Shown: positions 18,888 to 28,244, counted from the stretch's first letter. The stretch is DNA of 64,000 bases from Novosphingobium lentum NBRC 107847 (GCF_001590965.1 NZ_BCTW01000002.1:62001-126000); one strand, 5' to 3'. The notes: a model not told the origin generated them from the sequence alone. Made by a program: numbers and translations.

Positions 18888-20030
18888 TTATTCCGCTGCC
18901 TGCACAACCTCGGCCTCGCCCGCATCGGTCATCGCCGCCTCGATCTCGGCGGCCTTGGCCTCGACCAGCGAGACGATGTGGTCGAGCATGTCGGCGCTTT
19001 GCACATGGTGGTCGGTCACGCCCGACAGATACACCATGTGCTTGCCGTTGCCGCCGCCGGTGATGCCGATGTCGGTTTCGCGCGCCTCACCCGGGCCGTT
19101 GACCACGCAGCCAAGGACGGAGAGCGACAGCGGGGTCTTGATGTGGCTGAGGCGGCTTTCCAGCGCCTGTACCGTGCGGATCACGTCGAAGCCCTGCCGC
19201 GCACAGCTGGGGCACGAGACCACGCGCACACCGCGCGTGCGCAGGCCGAGCGATTTGAGGATCTCGAAGCCGACGCGCACTTCTTCTTCGGGCTCGGCCG
19301 AAAGCGAGACGCGGATGGTGTCGCCGATGCCCGCCCACAGCATGTTGCCCATGCCGATCGCGCTTTTGACCGTGCCGCCGATCAGCCCGCCCGCCTCGGT
19401 AATGCCCAGGTGCAGCGGGCAATCGACCACGTCGGCCAGCTGCATGTAGGCCGCGACCGCGAGGAACACGTCGCTGGCCTTCACCGCGACCTTGTATTCG
19501 TGGAAATCGTGATCCTGCAGCAGCTTGATATGATCCAGCGCCGATTCGACCAGCGCCTCGGGGCAAGGCTCGCCGTATTTTTCGAGCAAGTCCTTCTCGA
19601 GGCTGCCCGCGTTCACGCCGATGCGGATCGCGCAGCCATTGGCCTTGGCCGCGCGCACCACTTCGGCGACGCGTTCGGACGAGCCGATGTTGCCCGGATT
19701 GATGCGCAGGCAGGCGGCACCGGCGTCGGCGGCTTCCAGCGCGCGCTTGTAGTGGAAATGGATGTCCGCGATCACCGGGATGCGCGCGGCGCGGGTGATC
19801 TGGCGCAGCGCCGTGGTGCTTTCCACATCGGGGCACGACACGCGGATGAGGTCGGCGCCGGCATCCTCGCAGCGGCGGATCTGGTCGATCGTGGCCACCG
19901 CATCGGACGTGAGCGTGTTGGTCATCGTCTGCACGGTGATCGGCGCATCGCCGCCGACGGGGACACTGCCGACCATGATCTGGCGGCTCTGGCGGCGCGC
20001 AATATCGCGCCATGGACGAATGGAAGACAT
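18888..20030 (-). CDS. ispG: (E)-4-hydroxy-3-methylbut-2-enyl-diphosphate synthase IspG
   Basis: 380 residues. IspG catalyses the penultimate step of the MEP isoprenoid pathway and holds a [4Fe-4S] cluster. The cluster cysteines are visible in [12 protein letters not shown] and [11 protein letters not shown]. The TIM-barrel part has [26 protein letters not shown] and LRINPGNIG. The C-terminus extends past the usual end with an Ala/Glu-rich helix. Start ATG 20030. The acetyltransferase gene upstream ends only 18 bases before it on the same strand, so the two may be co-transcribed. No other MEP gene is in the window. Confidence 0.96.
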   Translation of the reverse strand: MSSIRPWRDIARRQSRQIMVGSVPVGGDAPITVQTMTNTLTSDAVATIDQIRRCEDAGADLIRVSCPDVESTTALRQITRAARIPVIADIHFHYKRALEAADAGAACLRINPGNIGSSERVAEVVRAAKANGCAIRIGVNAGSLEKDLLEKYGEPCPEALVESALDHIKLLQDHDFHEYKVAVKASDVFLAVAAYMQLADVVDCPLHLGITEAGGLIGGTVKSAIGMGNMLWAGIGDTIRVSLSAEPEEEVRVGFEILKSLGLRTRGVRVVSCPSCARQGFDVIRTVQALESRLSHIKTPLSLSVLGCVVNGPGEARETDIGITGGGNGKHMVYLSGVTDHHVQSADMLDHIVSLVEAKAAEIEAAMTDAGEAEVVQAAE

Positions 20031-20048
20031 GCGCGTCCCTATAAGCCT

Positions 20049-20606
20049 TTATAGCCGCAGCGCGAACAGGAATTCCTCGTCGATCTGTTCGCCCACGGGG
20101 AAGTGGATGTCGGCGATCCTGGCGAAGCCGTAGCGCGCGTAGAACCGTTGCGCGGCGTGGTTGCCGCTCCACACCGACAGCTGCACTTCGTCCGCGCCGC
20201 GCTGCCGCGCCACGCCCAGCGCCCAGTCCATCAGGCCTGCGCCGATGCCGCCGCCGATGCTGTCGGGGTCGGTGTACAGCTGCTTGAGTTCCAGCGGGCG
20301 CGTCGCGGTGCCATGTTCGGCCAGCCCGCTGTCGAGCACCAGCTTGCAGAACGCCAGCATCTGCCCGTCGCGTTCCGCCACGCGGATCGCCATGCCGGGG
20401 TCGGCGAGTTCCTTGGCCAGCTTGGCGGGCGAATGGCTGGCTTCGAGGAACGCGGACAAGTCCTCCGCCCGGTACATATGCCCGAACGCCGCCACGAACG
20501 CGCGCGTGCCCAGGTCGGCAAGCGCGGCGGCGTCGGCGGGGGTGGCATCGCGCAGGGTGAAGGTGGTGGCGGTGGTGGTGTCGTGCATGGTCTTGGTGTT
20601 TTCCAT
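20049..20606 (-). CDS. GNAT family N-acetyltransferase
   Basis: About 185 residues with a GNAT domain: FTLRDATPADAAALADLG at the N-terminus, RVAERDGQMLAFCKLVL, then ELKQLYTDPDSIGGGIGAGL as the acetyl-CoA loop and NHAAQRFYARYGFARIADI near the end. The substrate is unknown. The start is uncertain: ATG 20606 lacks a ribosome-binding site, while ATG 20588 has GGAAAA about ten bases upstream. Longer frames to 20717 run through a family C repeat and are unlikely. It lies directly upstream of ispG. Confidence 0.85.
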   Translation of the reverse strand: MENTKTMHDTTTATTFTLRDATPADAAALADLGTRAFVAAFGHMYRAEDLSAFLEASHSPAKLAKELADPGMAIRVAERDGQMLAFCKLVLDSGLAEHGTATRPLELKQLYTDPDSIGGGIGAGLMDWALGVARQRGADEVQLSVWSGNHAAQRFYARYGFARIADIHFPVGEQIDEEFLFALRL

Positions 20607-20659
20607 TGTGCGGAATTTCAGTGGTCCCTCGGTCGAACAATATGAAACGCTCATGGTGA

Positions 20660-20748
20660 GGAGAGACTGAGCTTGTCGAAGTCTCGTCTCGAACCACCGG
20701 GTCCTTCGAGACGCCATTTCGACAAGCTCAATGGCTCCTCAGGATGAG
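20660..20748. repeat. Family C-like repeat cluster
   Basis: Contains GACTGAGCTTGTCGAAGTC, an inverted TTCGACAAGCTCAATG and a partial CAGGATGAGCG arm, so it is a variant or rearranged family C element. It lies between the acetyltransferase gene and the 3' end of the CHAT gene. Confidence 0.7.
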
Positions 20749-20770
20749 CGAAATTGCTGAAACTCCCGCC

Positions 20771-23700
20771 CTACCGCGCCCCGTCGCCCACCAGCGTGAA
20801 CGGCGCCCAGGCGTTGGGCGTGGCCCAGGTCGCGCCACCGGCATCGGCCGCCGGGTTGTCGCGGATTTCCTTCATCGCCCGCGCCAGCGCGCCCGCGCGC
20901 GTGAGGTCGGGATTGTCGCGCGCGATCTCGATGGTGCGCACGGTCAGCCGCGCGGCGACGTCGTCGCGCACCGGCCAGTGCGACACCAGCAGGTTGCGCG
21001 CACCGGCATAGAAGAACGCGCGCGCCAGCCCCGAAAGCCCCGGCGCGCCGCTGCTGCCGTCGCCGGCCGCGGTGTTGCACGCAGACAGGATCACCCAGTC
21101 TGCGGCCAGTTTCAGCCGCGCGACTTCGCTGGCGGTGAGCAGCCCGTCGTCGGTCGCATCGGGCGTGGCGGGCGGGGTCAGCACCAGCCCCGGCTCGACC
21201 GCACCGGTGACCTCGCCCGCCGTCAGCCCGTGCGTGGCGAACGCGAGGATGCCCGCGCCCGACAGGTCCGCCGCCTTGACCGCGCGCTCGGTCGCCGCGC
21301 CTTCCAGATGCAGGCTGCCGTCGGGCGCGGCAAACGCGCGCGCCATCGCGGAAAGCTCGTCAGCCGTGCCGGGCAGGCGCGCCAGCTTGCGCAGTTCGCC
21401 GATGTCGGCCAGCCCCGCGCCATCCGCGCCGCGCGCCGCGCCGAACACGCGCGCCATCGGCACCCCGGCGATTGTGCCGTCCGCCCCGGCCTTGCCGCGA
21501 CCGCCGCGTGTTGCCGACCGGCCATCGAGCGTCGGATCGCCCCAGCCCGAAAAGCCCTTGCCCGCGTCGCGCCGCCCCGCGCTGCGCAACAGCGCCAGCG
21601 ATTGCAGCGAGGGCACTTGCGTCAGCGCGAAATCGTCGGCCAGCCAGTGCGTGGCGCGCAACGCGCCCGGATCGTTGTCATCGCCTTGCGGATCGACGCT
21701 GACCAGCACCGCGAACGGCAGCGAGGCAAGCGCGCCGTCCGCCGCGATGGCCAGCTGGGTCTTGCCCTTCAGCGCGGGCAGCGCGGGTGCGATCAGTGCC
21801 TGCCACAGGCTGTAGGCCAGCTTGCGGTCGAACGCGTTGTCGCCCGGGACTTCGTCCTGCCACGTCGCGATTTCCGCGCCGGTGGGCGAAACGCCCGCGC
21901 CGGCAAACCACATCAGTCGCCGTACCGCGTCATTGACCTGGGCTTCGGTCATGCCAGTCTCGAACCACTGCACCCCGGCCTGCGTCACCGCCATGATGTG
22001 CGTGCCGGCTTCGCTGGGCACGATCAGCAGTGCCGCTTCCTGCGGCCCGAACAGCTTGGCGGCCTCGGCTTCGGCCAGCGGTGCGGGACGGACATAGGCG
22101 AAAAACTGCGGCGCCCCGGCGCGCAAGGCATCGTCGATGCCCTGCATCTCGCGCTCGACATCGGCGATGCGGGTGGACAGCTGCGGGTCGGCCGGGCCCG
22201 CGCCAATCGCCAGCACACGGGCGCGATCAAGTTCGCGCCAGCGCGCCACCAGCTCCTCGCGCCGCCGTGCTGCCGCGCCGAGCTGGGGCGAGACCGCTTC
22301 GGACAGCGACCGCGCCGCCAGTTGCGCGATGGCCTGGCTGGCGCTGCTCGCCTGCACCCGCTGCAGCGCGCCGAACGCCTCGGTCAGATCGCGCTTGCCC
22401 TCTGCCGCCTTGACCACCTTGCGCGACATCCACGCGTAATCGGCGAACGCCAGGTTGCGCCGCCGCGCGGTGCCCGCCGCCCGGCGCGAAGCCAGTTCGT
22501 CCTGCGGCAGAAAGCCCAGCCGGTCCGCCTGCAGGTTCACCGCCTGCATCAGCCCGCGCGCGCGGGCGATCTCGCTGCCCGGATCGTCAAGGTAGTGCAC
22601 CGCAAAACGCACCAGCAGCTCATCGAACAGCGCCACATCCTCGCCATTGGCGCTGCGGTTGAACTGGTTGGAAAAGAACGCCAGCCGTTTGGAAAAGCTG
22701 TCATCGCTGCCGTTGGTAAACTTTTCGGTATCGTCGTCCTTCTTGTCCACCGAGTAGAGCAGGATAGCCGCGCCCAGCATGTATTTCTGCGCTTCGAGCC
22801 AGCGGTTCGCTTCGATCAGGCTGCGCGCCATGTACAGCGCGGGGCGCATGCGGAACGAAAAGCTGCCCTGTGCGGCGGCAGCGGTGGCGATGGCATGTTC
22901 GAACCGGTCGATCGCGCCGTCGTTGTCGCCCGCCGCCAGCCGCGCCCGGCCCGACAGCATCTGCGCCTGCATCAGCGCCAGCGAGGGCTTCTCGTGCGAT
23001 TGGTCGATGATCGTATCGACCAGCGTGCCGGCTTCGGCGGTGCGCCCGGTATCGGCGAGTATGCGCGCGAGGCTGATCGCCACCAGCCAGCGTTCACCCT
23101 GCCCCGCCGTGGGCGATGCGGAGACGGTGGCGTAAGCCCGCCGGGCCAGCGTTTCGGCTTCGTCCGCCTTGCCTTCCAGCGCCAGCGCGCTGGCGAGGTT
23201 GCCCACGATCACCTGCAGCAGCGGATCGCCTTCGCCCAGAGTGGCGGTGGCCAGCTCGGTCGCCCCGCGCAGCCGCGCCTCCGCGCTCACCCCCAGCCCC
23301 AGATCGACATCGACCTGGCCGGCGCGATAGACGATCGACACCACCGTCCTGGCGTTGGTGAGCATCAGCGGCGCGGCATCGGCCACGCGGTCGCTCACCA
23401 GCTTGGCAAGATCGGGTCGCCGCGCAATCTGCGCCGCCACGCTGGCGCTGTGGAGTTCGGAAAAGGCGCGGTAGTGCTGCTTGTCGAGTGGCACGCGCGC
23501 GGCGAGCGCGGCCGCGGCGACTTTGTCGGTCACCAGCCTGGCGGGCGGCGGAATATCGGGCAGTTGCGCCGAGACGGCGGCGGCGTGGATCAGCCAGGCG
23601 ACCGCTTCCTCGGGCCGGTGCGCCTTGGACAAGGTATCGCCCAGGAAATCCTCGGCGCGCGCATTCTGGGGCGGGGCCGCATCCTTGTTGGCCGCGATGC

Positions 23701-24001
23701 CCGCGACCAGTTTCTGCGCGGCGGCGATGGCAAGGTCGGGCTGCCTGGCGGCAAGCTGCCGATCGCGTTCGGCGATGAGATCGGCGGCGGCGGGCAACGC
23801 CGACCAAAGCGCCGCAATCAGGTCCGCGTTGGGTGAGGCGGCGGGCGCAGAAGCGCCAGAGGCAGAGGCAGCCGCCGGATTATCAGCCGCGCGGGCGGTG
23901 GAAAGCGGAAGCAGCCCGGGCAGCACCAGGCCCGGGACCGCGCACCAGCACAGGAAAGGCCACCGCACGCGGTCGCGGCGCAACAGGACGGATCGCAGCA
24001 T
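20771..24001 (-). CDS. Exported CHAT-domain (caspase-like) protein with TPR-like repeats
   Basis: 1076 residues, one of the largest genes here. The N-terminus has a signal-like hydrophobic segment (CWCAVPGLVLPGLLPLSTARA, to about residue 38). Residues about 60-480 are alanine-rich helical repeats resembling degenerate TPRs (ALALEGKADEAETLARRAY, ARILADTGRTAEAGTLVD). A coiled middle region follows. The last 350 residues form a CHAT domain with the protease dyad: His924 in FATHGLTAGEV and Cys975 in VILSACNTAAGDG. CHAT domains are caspase/separase relatives. TPR-CHAT proteins act in defence (Craspase) and in unknown envelope roles. Substrate and partner are unknown. It may be linked to the small secreted protein gene 82 bases upstream. 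Confidence 0.88.
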   Translation of the reverse strand: MLRSVLLRRDRVRWPFLCWCAVPGLVLPGLLPLSTARAADNPAAASASGASAPAASPNADLIAALWSALPAAADLIAERDRQLAARQPDLAIAAAQKLVAGIAANKDAAPPQNARAEDFLGDTLSKAHRPEEAVAWLIHAAAVSAQLPDIPPPARLVTDKVAAAALAARVPLDKQHYRAFSELHSASVAAQIARRPDLAKLVSDRVADAAPLMLTNARTVVSIVYRAGQVDVDLGLGVSAEARLRGATELATATLGEGDPLLQVIVGNLASALALEGKADEAETLARRAYATVSASPTAGQGERWLVAISLARILADTGRTAEAGTLVDTIIDQSHEKPSLALMQAQMLSGRARLAAGDNDGAIDRFEHAIATAAAAQGSFSFRMRPALYMARSLIEANRWLEAQKYMLGAAILLYSVDKKDDDTEKFTNGSDDSFSKRLAFFSNQFNRSANGEDVALFDELLVRFAVHYLDDPGSEIARARGLMQAVNLQADRLGFLPQDELASRRAAGTARRRNLAFADYAWMSRKVVKAAEGKRDLTEAFGALQRVQASSASQAIAQLAARSLSEAVSPQLGAAARRREELVARWRELDRARVLAIGAGPADPQLSTRIADVEREMQGIDDALRAGAPQFFAYVRPAPLAEAEAAKLFGPQEAALLIVPSEAGTHIMAVTQAGVQWFETGMTEAQVNDAVRRLMWFAGAGVSPTGAEIATWQDEVPGDNAFDRKLAYSLWQALIAPALPALKGKTQLAIAADGALASLPFAVLVSVDPQGDDNDPGALRATHWLADDFALTQVPSLQSLALLRSAGRRDAGKGFSGWGDPTLDGRSATRGGRGKAGADGTIAGVPMARVFGAARGADGAGLADIGELRKLARLPGTADELSAMARAFAAPDGSLHLEGAATERAVKAADLSGAGILAFATHGLTAGEVTGAVEPGLVLTPPATPDATDDGLLTASEVARLKLAADWVILSACNTAAGDGSSGAPGLSGLARAFFYAGARNLLVSHWPVRDDVAARLTVRTIEIARDNPDLTRAGALARAMKEIRDNPAADAGGATWATPNAWAPFTLVGDGAR

Positions 24002-24083
24002 GGCGCCCTACCTGCCGCCATGGCGCGCCTCGGTCCAGTCTAAATCCGGCAAACGCTGGCGTATCGCCCGGTCAATCGCCCGG

Positions 24084-24518
24084 TTAGTTGTGAGCGGATG
24101 CCACGCGAGTGTAGGGTACGAATTCGCCGAGCCCGACAAATCCCGAATTGAAGAACGTGGTGCGGTCATGCAGGTGCACGACATCGATGCTGCACAGTTG
24201 GGACGAGTGCAGATCGGTCACCAGCACATCATCATCGTCGAGCGATTCGGCGCCCGACCGCGGACGGTTGACGTACAGCGTGCGGCCCGACTCATACAGG
24301 ATCGCGGTCTTGTCGAAGATGCGCGAGGATTGCACCGTGGGCATGTAGATGCAGTCCACCGGCTTGCCCGCAACGCGGCCTTCCAGCGCCTTGGCCAGCT
24401 TTTCCTCACCTGTCATCCGGGGCTTGGCATCGGCGGTTGCGCCCGCGAACAGCGTGGCGGCGGCGACCAGTCCCGTTCCCAGCTTCAGGAAGCCCAGCTT
24501 GCGTCCGATCATTCCCAT
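24084..24518 (-). CDS. Conserved secreted protein of unknown function
   Basis: 144 residues. The signal peptide is clear (GLVAAATLFAGATADA, to about residue 32), and the mature part has two cysteines (KPVDCIYMP and SSQLCSIDVV) that could form a disulfide. Recognisable phrases are YVNRPRSGAESLDDDDVLVT and GFVGLGEFVPYTR. I have seen this pattern as an unnamed sphingomonad protein but cannot assign a function. AGGAT about eight bases upstream supports the ATG at 24518. Its position just before the CHAT gene, on the same strand, allows co-transcription. Confidence 0.72.
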   Translation of the reverse strand: MGMIGRKLGFLKLGTGLVAAATLFAGATADAKPRMTGEEKLAKALEGRVAGKPVDCIYMPTVQSSRIFDKTAILYESGRTLYVNRPRSGAESLDDDDVLVTDLHSSQLCSIDVVHLHDRTTFFNSGFVGLGEFVPYTRVASAHN

Positions 24519-24596
24519 GACGGCATCCTTTCGATTCGATCCGTGAACTCGATCGGGTGATCGATAGCCGATCCGGCCTGAACCGAGGATGACTTT

Positions 24597-24656
24597 GATG
24601 CAGACGAAGGAACGGGGATGCAGACAAAGGAACGGGGATGCCGACGAACGAACGCG
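24597..24656. repeat. Three tandem copies of a 20-base unit
   Basis: Units at 24597-24616, 24617-24636 and 24637-24656, built on GATGCAGACGAAGGAACGGG. The second differs by one base and the third by about three. They lie upstream of the secreted-protein gene and downstream of the next gene. Period 20 is close to two helical turns. No protein is encoded across them in a convincing frame. Confidence 0.88.
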
Positions 24657-24693
24657 GGGCGCATCCGGCCATGCAGCCCCGCTGCGCGCGGGG

Positions 24694-24993
24694 TCAGATC
24701 GCCAGGATCAGCGTATCATCGGATCGCGGCGTCGCCGCGTCGAACGACGGCAGGGGTTCGAAACGTTCGTCGAGCAATGCCGTGCCGCCCAGCCCGGCCA
24801 GCTTGAACTGGCCCAGCTTGCGCTCATCATCGGTCCGCCAGTCTTTGCTCATGTTCAGCGCGCTGACGAACAGATCGCCGCGCCGTTCGAACATCAGATG
24901 CGGCGCCAGCTTGATCTCGCTGCCGTTGTAGCGGGCCACGATCGCGCGCTTGCGGGCGATCGCTTCCATCAGGGTCAATCGGTTTTCATTCAT
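24694..24993 (-). CDS. Conserved hypothetical protein, possibly WYL-like
   Basis: 99 residues, no signal peptide or membrane segment. It opens MNENRLTLMEAIARKRAIVA, then RYNGSEIKLAPHLMFERRGDL and FVSALNM, and ends RSDDTLILAI. The order helix, short strand, RYNG, APH, FERRGDLFV resembles a single WYL-like ligand-sensing unit (compare RYxG and P..L..R.G..Y). No DNA-binding domain is attached, so a regulatory role is a guess. The protein lies alone between the 20-base repeats and tldD. Confidence 0.65.
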   Translation of the reverse strand: MNENRLTLMEAIARKRAIVARYNGSEIKLAPHLMFERRGDLFVSALNMSKDWRTDDERKLGQFKLAGLGGTALLDERFEPLPSFDAATPRSDDTLILAI

Positions 24994-25136
24994 CGGTTGG
25001 GTGCCGTTGCGTTGTCGGACAGTTCATTGTGCATTGCAGCATAATGCACGAGAAGGCCAGAGGTTGCAGCCTTCGTCACGCTAAAGGATGAGGTGGCGCA
25101 GAATCGACGGCGCCGGGCCGCGTGGTGGCCCGCTTT

Positions 25137-26564
25137 CTAGCCAGTGCCACCCACGGTCAGCCCTTCGACCAGCAGGGTCGGCTGGCCGACGCCGGCGGGC
25201 ACGCTCTGGCCGCCCTTGCCGCAGATGCCGATGCCCTCGTCGAGCTCCATGTCGTTGCCGATGCCGATCACGCGGGTCAGCACGCTGGGGCCATCGCCGA
25301 TCAGCGTGGCACCCTTGATCGGCGCGCCCAGCCTGCCGTTCTCGATCTTGTAGGCTTCTGTGCAGCTGAACACGAACTTGCCGCTGGTGATATCGACCTG
25401 TCCGCCGCCGAAGCTTTTGGCGAAAATGCCCGACTTCACCCGGCTGAGCAGCTCGGCCGGATTGTCATTGCCCGCGCGCATGAACGTGTTGGTCATGCGC
25501 GGCATCGGCGCGTGGGCATAGTCCTGCCGCCGCCCGTTGCCGGTGACGGGCACGCCCATCAGCCGCGCGTTGAGCCGGTCCTGGATATAGCCCTTGAGGA
25601 TGCCGTCCTCGATCAGCACGTTTTCCTGCGTCGGTGTGCCCTCATCGTCGATCGACAGCGATCCGCGCCGGCCGACCAGCGATCCATCGTCGATCACGGT
25701 TACGCCCGGCGCGCCCACGCGCTCACCGATGCGGCCCGAGAACGCGCTGGTGCCCTTGCGGTTGAAATCGCCTTCCAGCCCGTGGCCGACCGCTTCGTGC
25801 AGCAGCACGCCGGGCCAGCCGGGGCCGAGCAGCACGGTCATCTCACCCGCCGGTGCGGCGACGCTTTCGAGGTTGGTCAGCGCCTGTTCCAGCGCCATGT
25901 CGATCGCGCGGTTCCACGTTTCGGGCGCGAACAGATCATCATACAGCCAGCGGCCGCCCATGCCGAAGCTGCCGGTTTCGCGACGCCCGTCCTTTTCCGC
26001 CACGATCGAGACGTTGAGCCGCACCAGCGGCCGCACATCATGCGCGACGAACCCGTCGGCGCGCACGATCTCGACCACCGACCAGCTGCCCGACAGCGAG
26101 GCGGACACTTGCGCCACGCGCGGATCGCGGGCGCGCGCAGCCGCATCGATCGTTTCCAGCAGCTTGACCTTGGCCTCGAACGGCACGGCATCGAGCGGCG
26201 AGGCTTCGGTATAAAGGTGGCGGTTGTTGTGGCGCGGCGGGGCGGGGCGGCTGGCGCTGGCCGGATCGAGCAGCTTGAGCGTCTCGCCCGCCCGCGCAAT
26301 GGCGGCGGCGGAAATGTCGTTGGCGTGGGCAAACCCGGTCATCTCGCCCGAAACGCCGCGCAGGCCGAAGCCCGCGTCGCGAGAATAATCGGCGGTCTTG
26401 AGCCGCCCGTCGTCGAAGCCGAAGCTCTCCGACGCGATGAACTGGAGATACAGCTCGCCATCATCGCATTGGCCCAGCGCGTCGCGCGTCAGCCGCAGCG
26501 CCTCATCGGGGGTGAGCGAACCGGGGCGGTACAGCAGCGAACGGGGATCGGTGAGGTTGGTCAT
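25137..26564 (-). CDS. tldD: Metalloprotease TldD
   Basis: 475 residues, full length for TldD, which with TldE forms a cytosolic zinc protease that trims unfolded peptides and modified peptides such as microcins. The metal motif HEAVGHGLEGD is present (His, Glu, His). Landmarks YTEASPLD, GSFGMGG, RKGTSAFSGRIGE and FSCTEAYKIENG all fit TldD rather than TldE/PmbA. Start ATG 26564. The longer frame to 26675 reads through a family C repeat. A TldE/PmbA partner is not in the window. Confidence 0.95.
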   Translation of the reverse strand: MTNLTDPRSLLYRPGSLTPDEALRLTRDALGQCDDGELYLQFIASESFGFDDGRLKTADYSRDAGFGLRGVSGEMTGFAHANDISAAAIARAGETLKLLDPASASRPAPPRHNNRHLYTEASPLDAVPFEAKVKLLETIDAAARARDPRVAQVSASLSGSWSVVEIVRADGFVAHDVRPLVRLNVSIVAEKDGRRETGSFGMGGRWLYDDLFAPETWNRAIDMALEQALTNLESVAAPAGEMTVLLGPGWPGVLLHEAVGHGLEGDFNRKGTSAFSGRIGERVGAPGVTVIDDGSLVGRRGSLSIDDEGTPTQENVLIEDGILKGYIQDRLNARLMGVPVTGNGRRQDYAHAPMPRMTNTFMRAGNDNPAELLSRVKSGIFAKSFGGGQVDITSGKFVFSCTEAYKIENGRLGAPIKGATLIGDGPSVLTRVIGIGNDMELDEGIGICGKGGQSVPAGVGQPTLLVEGLTVGGTG

Positions 26565-26618
26565 GCGCAGGGATATAGGCATCCCGTGCGGGCCGCGAAA
26601 GGCCAAGCTTTGCGTGCA

Positions 26619-26748
26619 TCGTTCGACAGGCTCAGGATGAGCGGAGTTTGTGGGTTTCGCGGGGGTTGTGGGCATCGCCGTGTTGTGGGCTTGGCCGATT
26701 ATAGAGACTTACGGGACCAAAGACCGCTCATGCTGAGCTTGTCGAAGC
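26619..26748. repeat. Paired inverted repeat, family C
   Basis: Arms 26619-26643 (TTCGACAGGCTCAGGATGAG) and 26727-26748 (CATGCTGAGCTTGTCGAAGC) are inverted. The arm order is opposite to that at 16741-16899, so the element sits in the other orientation. It lies between the tldD promoter region and the zinc-finger gene. Confidence 0.78.
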
Positions 26749-26782
26749 ACGCACGCAGCGCCCCCGCCTTCCCCGCGATCCG

Positions 26783-27043
26783 TTACGCGACCGAGGCATC
26801 CCCCGGGGTGGGCAGATCGCCCGCAAACACTTCGTCGATCCCCGGATGCGCCGGACCGCCCCTGAGCACGAAGCGACGGTCGCAGTAGCCGCAGTCGACA
26901 TGGCCGGTCTCGTCGATTTCGAGCCACACGCGCGGGTGGCCTAGCGCGGCGGCGGTCACGCCGTTGCGCGAGCGGATGGCAGTGGCGCCGTCGCACATCA
27001 CGCGGGCGCTGTCGGTCATGACGGTTTCGGGAGGCTGGATCAT
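26783..27043 (-). CDS. Zinc-finger domain-containing protein (zf-CHCC/NDUFS6-like)
   Basis: 86 residues from ATG 27043. The centre reads HPRVWLEIDETGHVDCGYCDRRFVL when pieced together around residues 37-60, with His, Cys and a second Cys positioned as in the zf-CHCC family. That family includes the mitochondrial complex I subunit NDUFS6 and short bacterial homologues common in alphaproteobacteria. Zinc binding and a link to respiratory complex I are inferred from the family. A shorter start at ATG 27019 is possible. It is divergent from the ABC ATPase gene. Confidence 0.8.
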   Translation of the reverse strand: MIQPPETVMTDSARVMCDGATAIRSRNGVTAAALGHPRVWLEIDETGHVDCGYCDRRFVLRGGPAHPGIDEVFAGDLPTPGDASVA

Positions 27044-27189
27044 GGCCGTTGCCGTTAGCAAGCCGGGCCAGCCGGGACAAGCGGCGCGGCGTCGCTTGCG
27101 TCCATTACCCGGACCCCCGTTATCCCGGCACGCGCTTTACCCCCCAACGCGCCCTTTACCCCGGCGCGCGCTTGGGGCAGGCACGCGCG

Positions 27190-28182
27190 ATGGATTCCCC
27201 CTCGCCCGCAGCCCTTCCCGCCCCACCGCCCGCCCCACCGCCGGCCATCGTCATCCGCGACCTGGTCAAGCGCTATGCCCCCACGGGCAAGGGCGCGAAG
27301 TCCGACGGCGGCAAGTTGGCGCTCGACGGCGTCACGTTCGACGTGCCGCAAGGGCAGATCTTCGGCCTGCTGGGCCCCAACGGCGCGGGCAAGTCCACGC
27401 TGATCAACATCCTGGCCGGGCTGGTGATGAAGACGTCGGGCAGTGCGGAGATCTGGGGCTTCGACATCGACCGCGACCGGCGCAACGCCAGCGCATCGAT
27501 CGGCATCGTTCCGCAGGAAATCGTGTTCGACCCGTTCTTCACCCCGTTCGAGGTGCTGGAAAACCAGGCCGGGCTCTATGGCGTGCCCAAGGCGCTGCGC
27601 CGTTCGGCCGCGCTGCTGCGCGAGGTGCACTTGTCCGACAAGGCCAACGCCTATGCCCGCACGCTGTCGGGCGGAATGAAGCGGCGGCTGCTGATCGCCA
27701 AGGCGATGGTCCAGTCACCGCCGGTGCTGATCCTCGACGAGCCGACCGCCGGCGTCGATGTGGAACTGCGCCGCCTGCTGTGGGAACTGGTCGGCGAACT
27801 GAACGCCGAGGGCGTCACCGTGGTGCTGACCACGCACTACCTCGAGGAAGCCGAGCAGCTGTGTGACCGCATCGCGATCATCAACCACGGCAAGCTGATC
27901 GCCAACAAGCCCACGCGCGAAATGGTCGAGATGGCGCGCGAGAAGATCGTGGTGCTGTCACTCGATCGCGACATTGCCGAGGCACCGGCGCACCCGGCGT
28001 TCCTCAAGACGCGCCTGTCGGGCGAACGGCAGGTCGAGATCACGTATGACAAGGACCGCATGAACGCGGGCGAGGTCATGGCGGTGGTGCAGGGCCTTGG
28101 CTATGCGATCCAGGACGTGTCGACGCGCGAGGCCGATCTGGAAGACGTGTTCGTCAGCCTGACGAGCGATCCGCACGGCTGA
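27190..28182 (+). CDS. ABC transporter ATP-binding protein (ABC-2 type, YadG-like)
   Basis: 330 residues. Walker A is GLLGPNGAGKSTLINILAG, the ABC signature is ARTLSGGMKRRLL, Walker B is PVLILDEPTAGVD and the switch histidine is in VLTTHYLEEAEQL. A Pro/Ala-rich leader precedes the domain. The C-terminal 90 residues form the extra region typical of ABC-2 exporter ATPases such as YadG/CcmA. No permease gene adjoins it in this window, which is unusual because YadG-type genes normally pair with an ABC-2 permease. Start ATG 27190 was chosen over longer frames, which read through Pro/Arg-rich DNA. Confidence 0.92.
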   Translation: MDSPSPAALPAPPPAPPPAIVIRDLVKRYAPTGKGAKSDGGKLALDGVTFDVPQGQIFGLLGPNGAGKSTLINILAGLVMKTSGSAEIWGFDIDRDRRNASASIGIVPQEIVFDPFFTPFEVLENQAGLYGVPKALRRSAALLREVHLSDKANAYARTLSGGMKRRLLIAKAMVQSPPVLILDEPTAGVDVELRRLLWELVGELNAEGVTVVLTTHYLEEAEQLCDRIAIINHGKLIANKPTREMVEMAREKIVVLSLDRDIAEAPAHPAFLKTRLSGERQVEITYDKDRMNAGEVMAVVQGLGYAIQDVSTREADLEDVFVSLTSDPHG

Positions 28183-28244
28183 GAACCGGGCGGGGCGGAA
28201 GGCCTTCGCCACCCTCGGCCCGGGGGTGGCTTGGCGACGGACGG

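Noticed and set aside
20744..23836. 1030-codon open frame antisense to the CHAT gene
   Set aside because: It is a GC-driven shadow; its composition (His, Arg, Gly, Gln rich) is that of antisense translation, and the CHAT domain is clear on the other strand.
24597..24656. CRISPR-like array
   Set aside because: Only three directly abutting 20-base units without spacers; no cas genes in the window.
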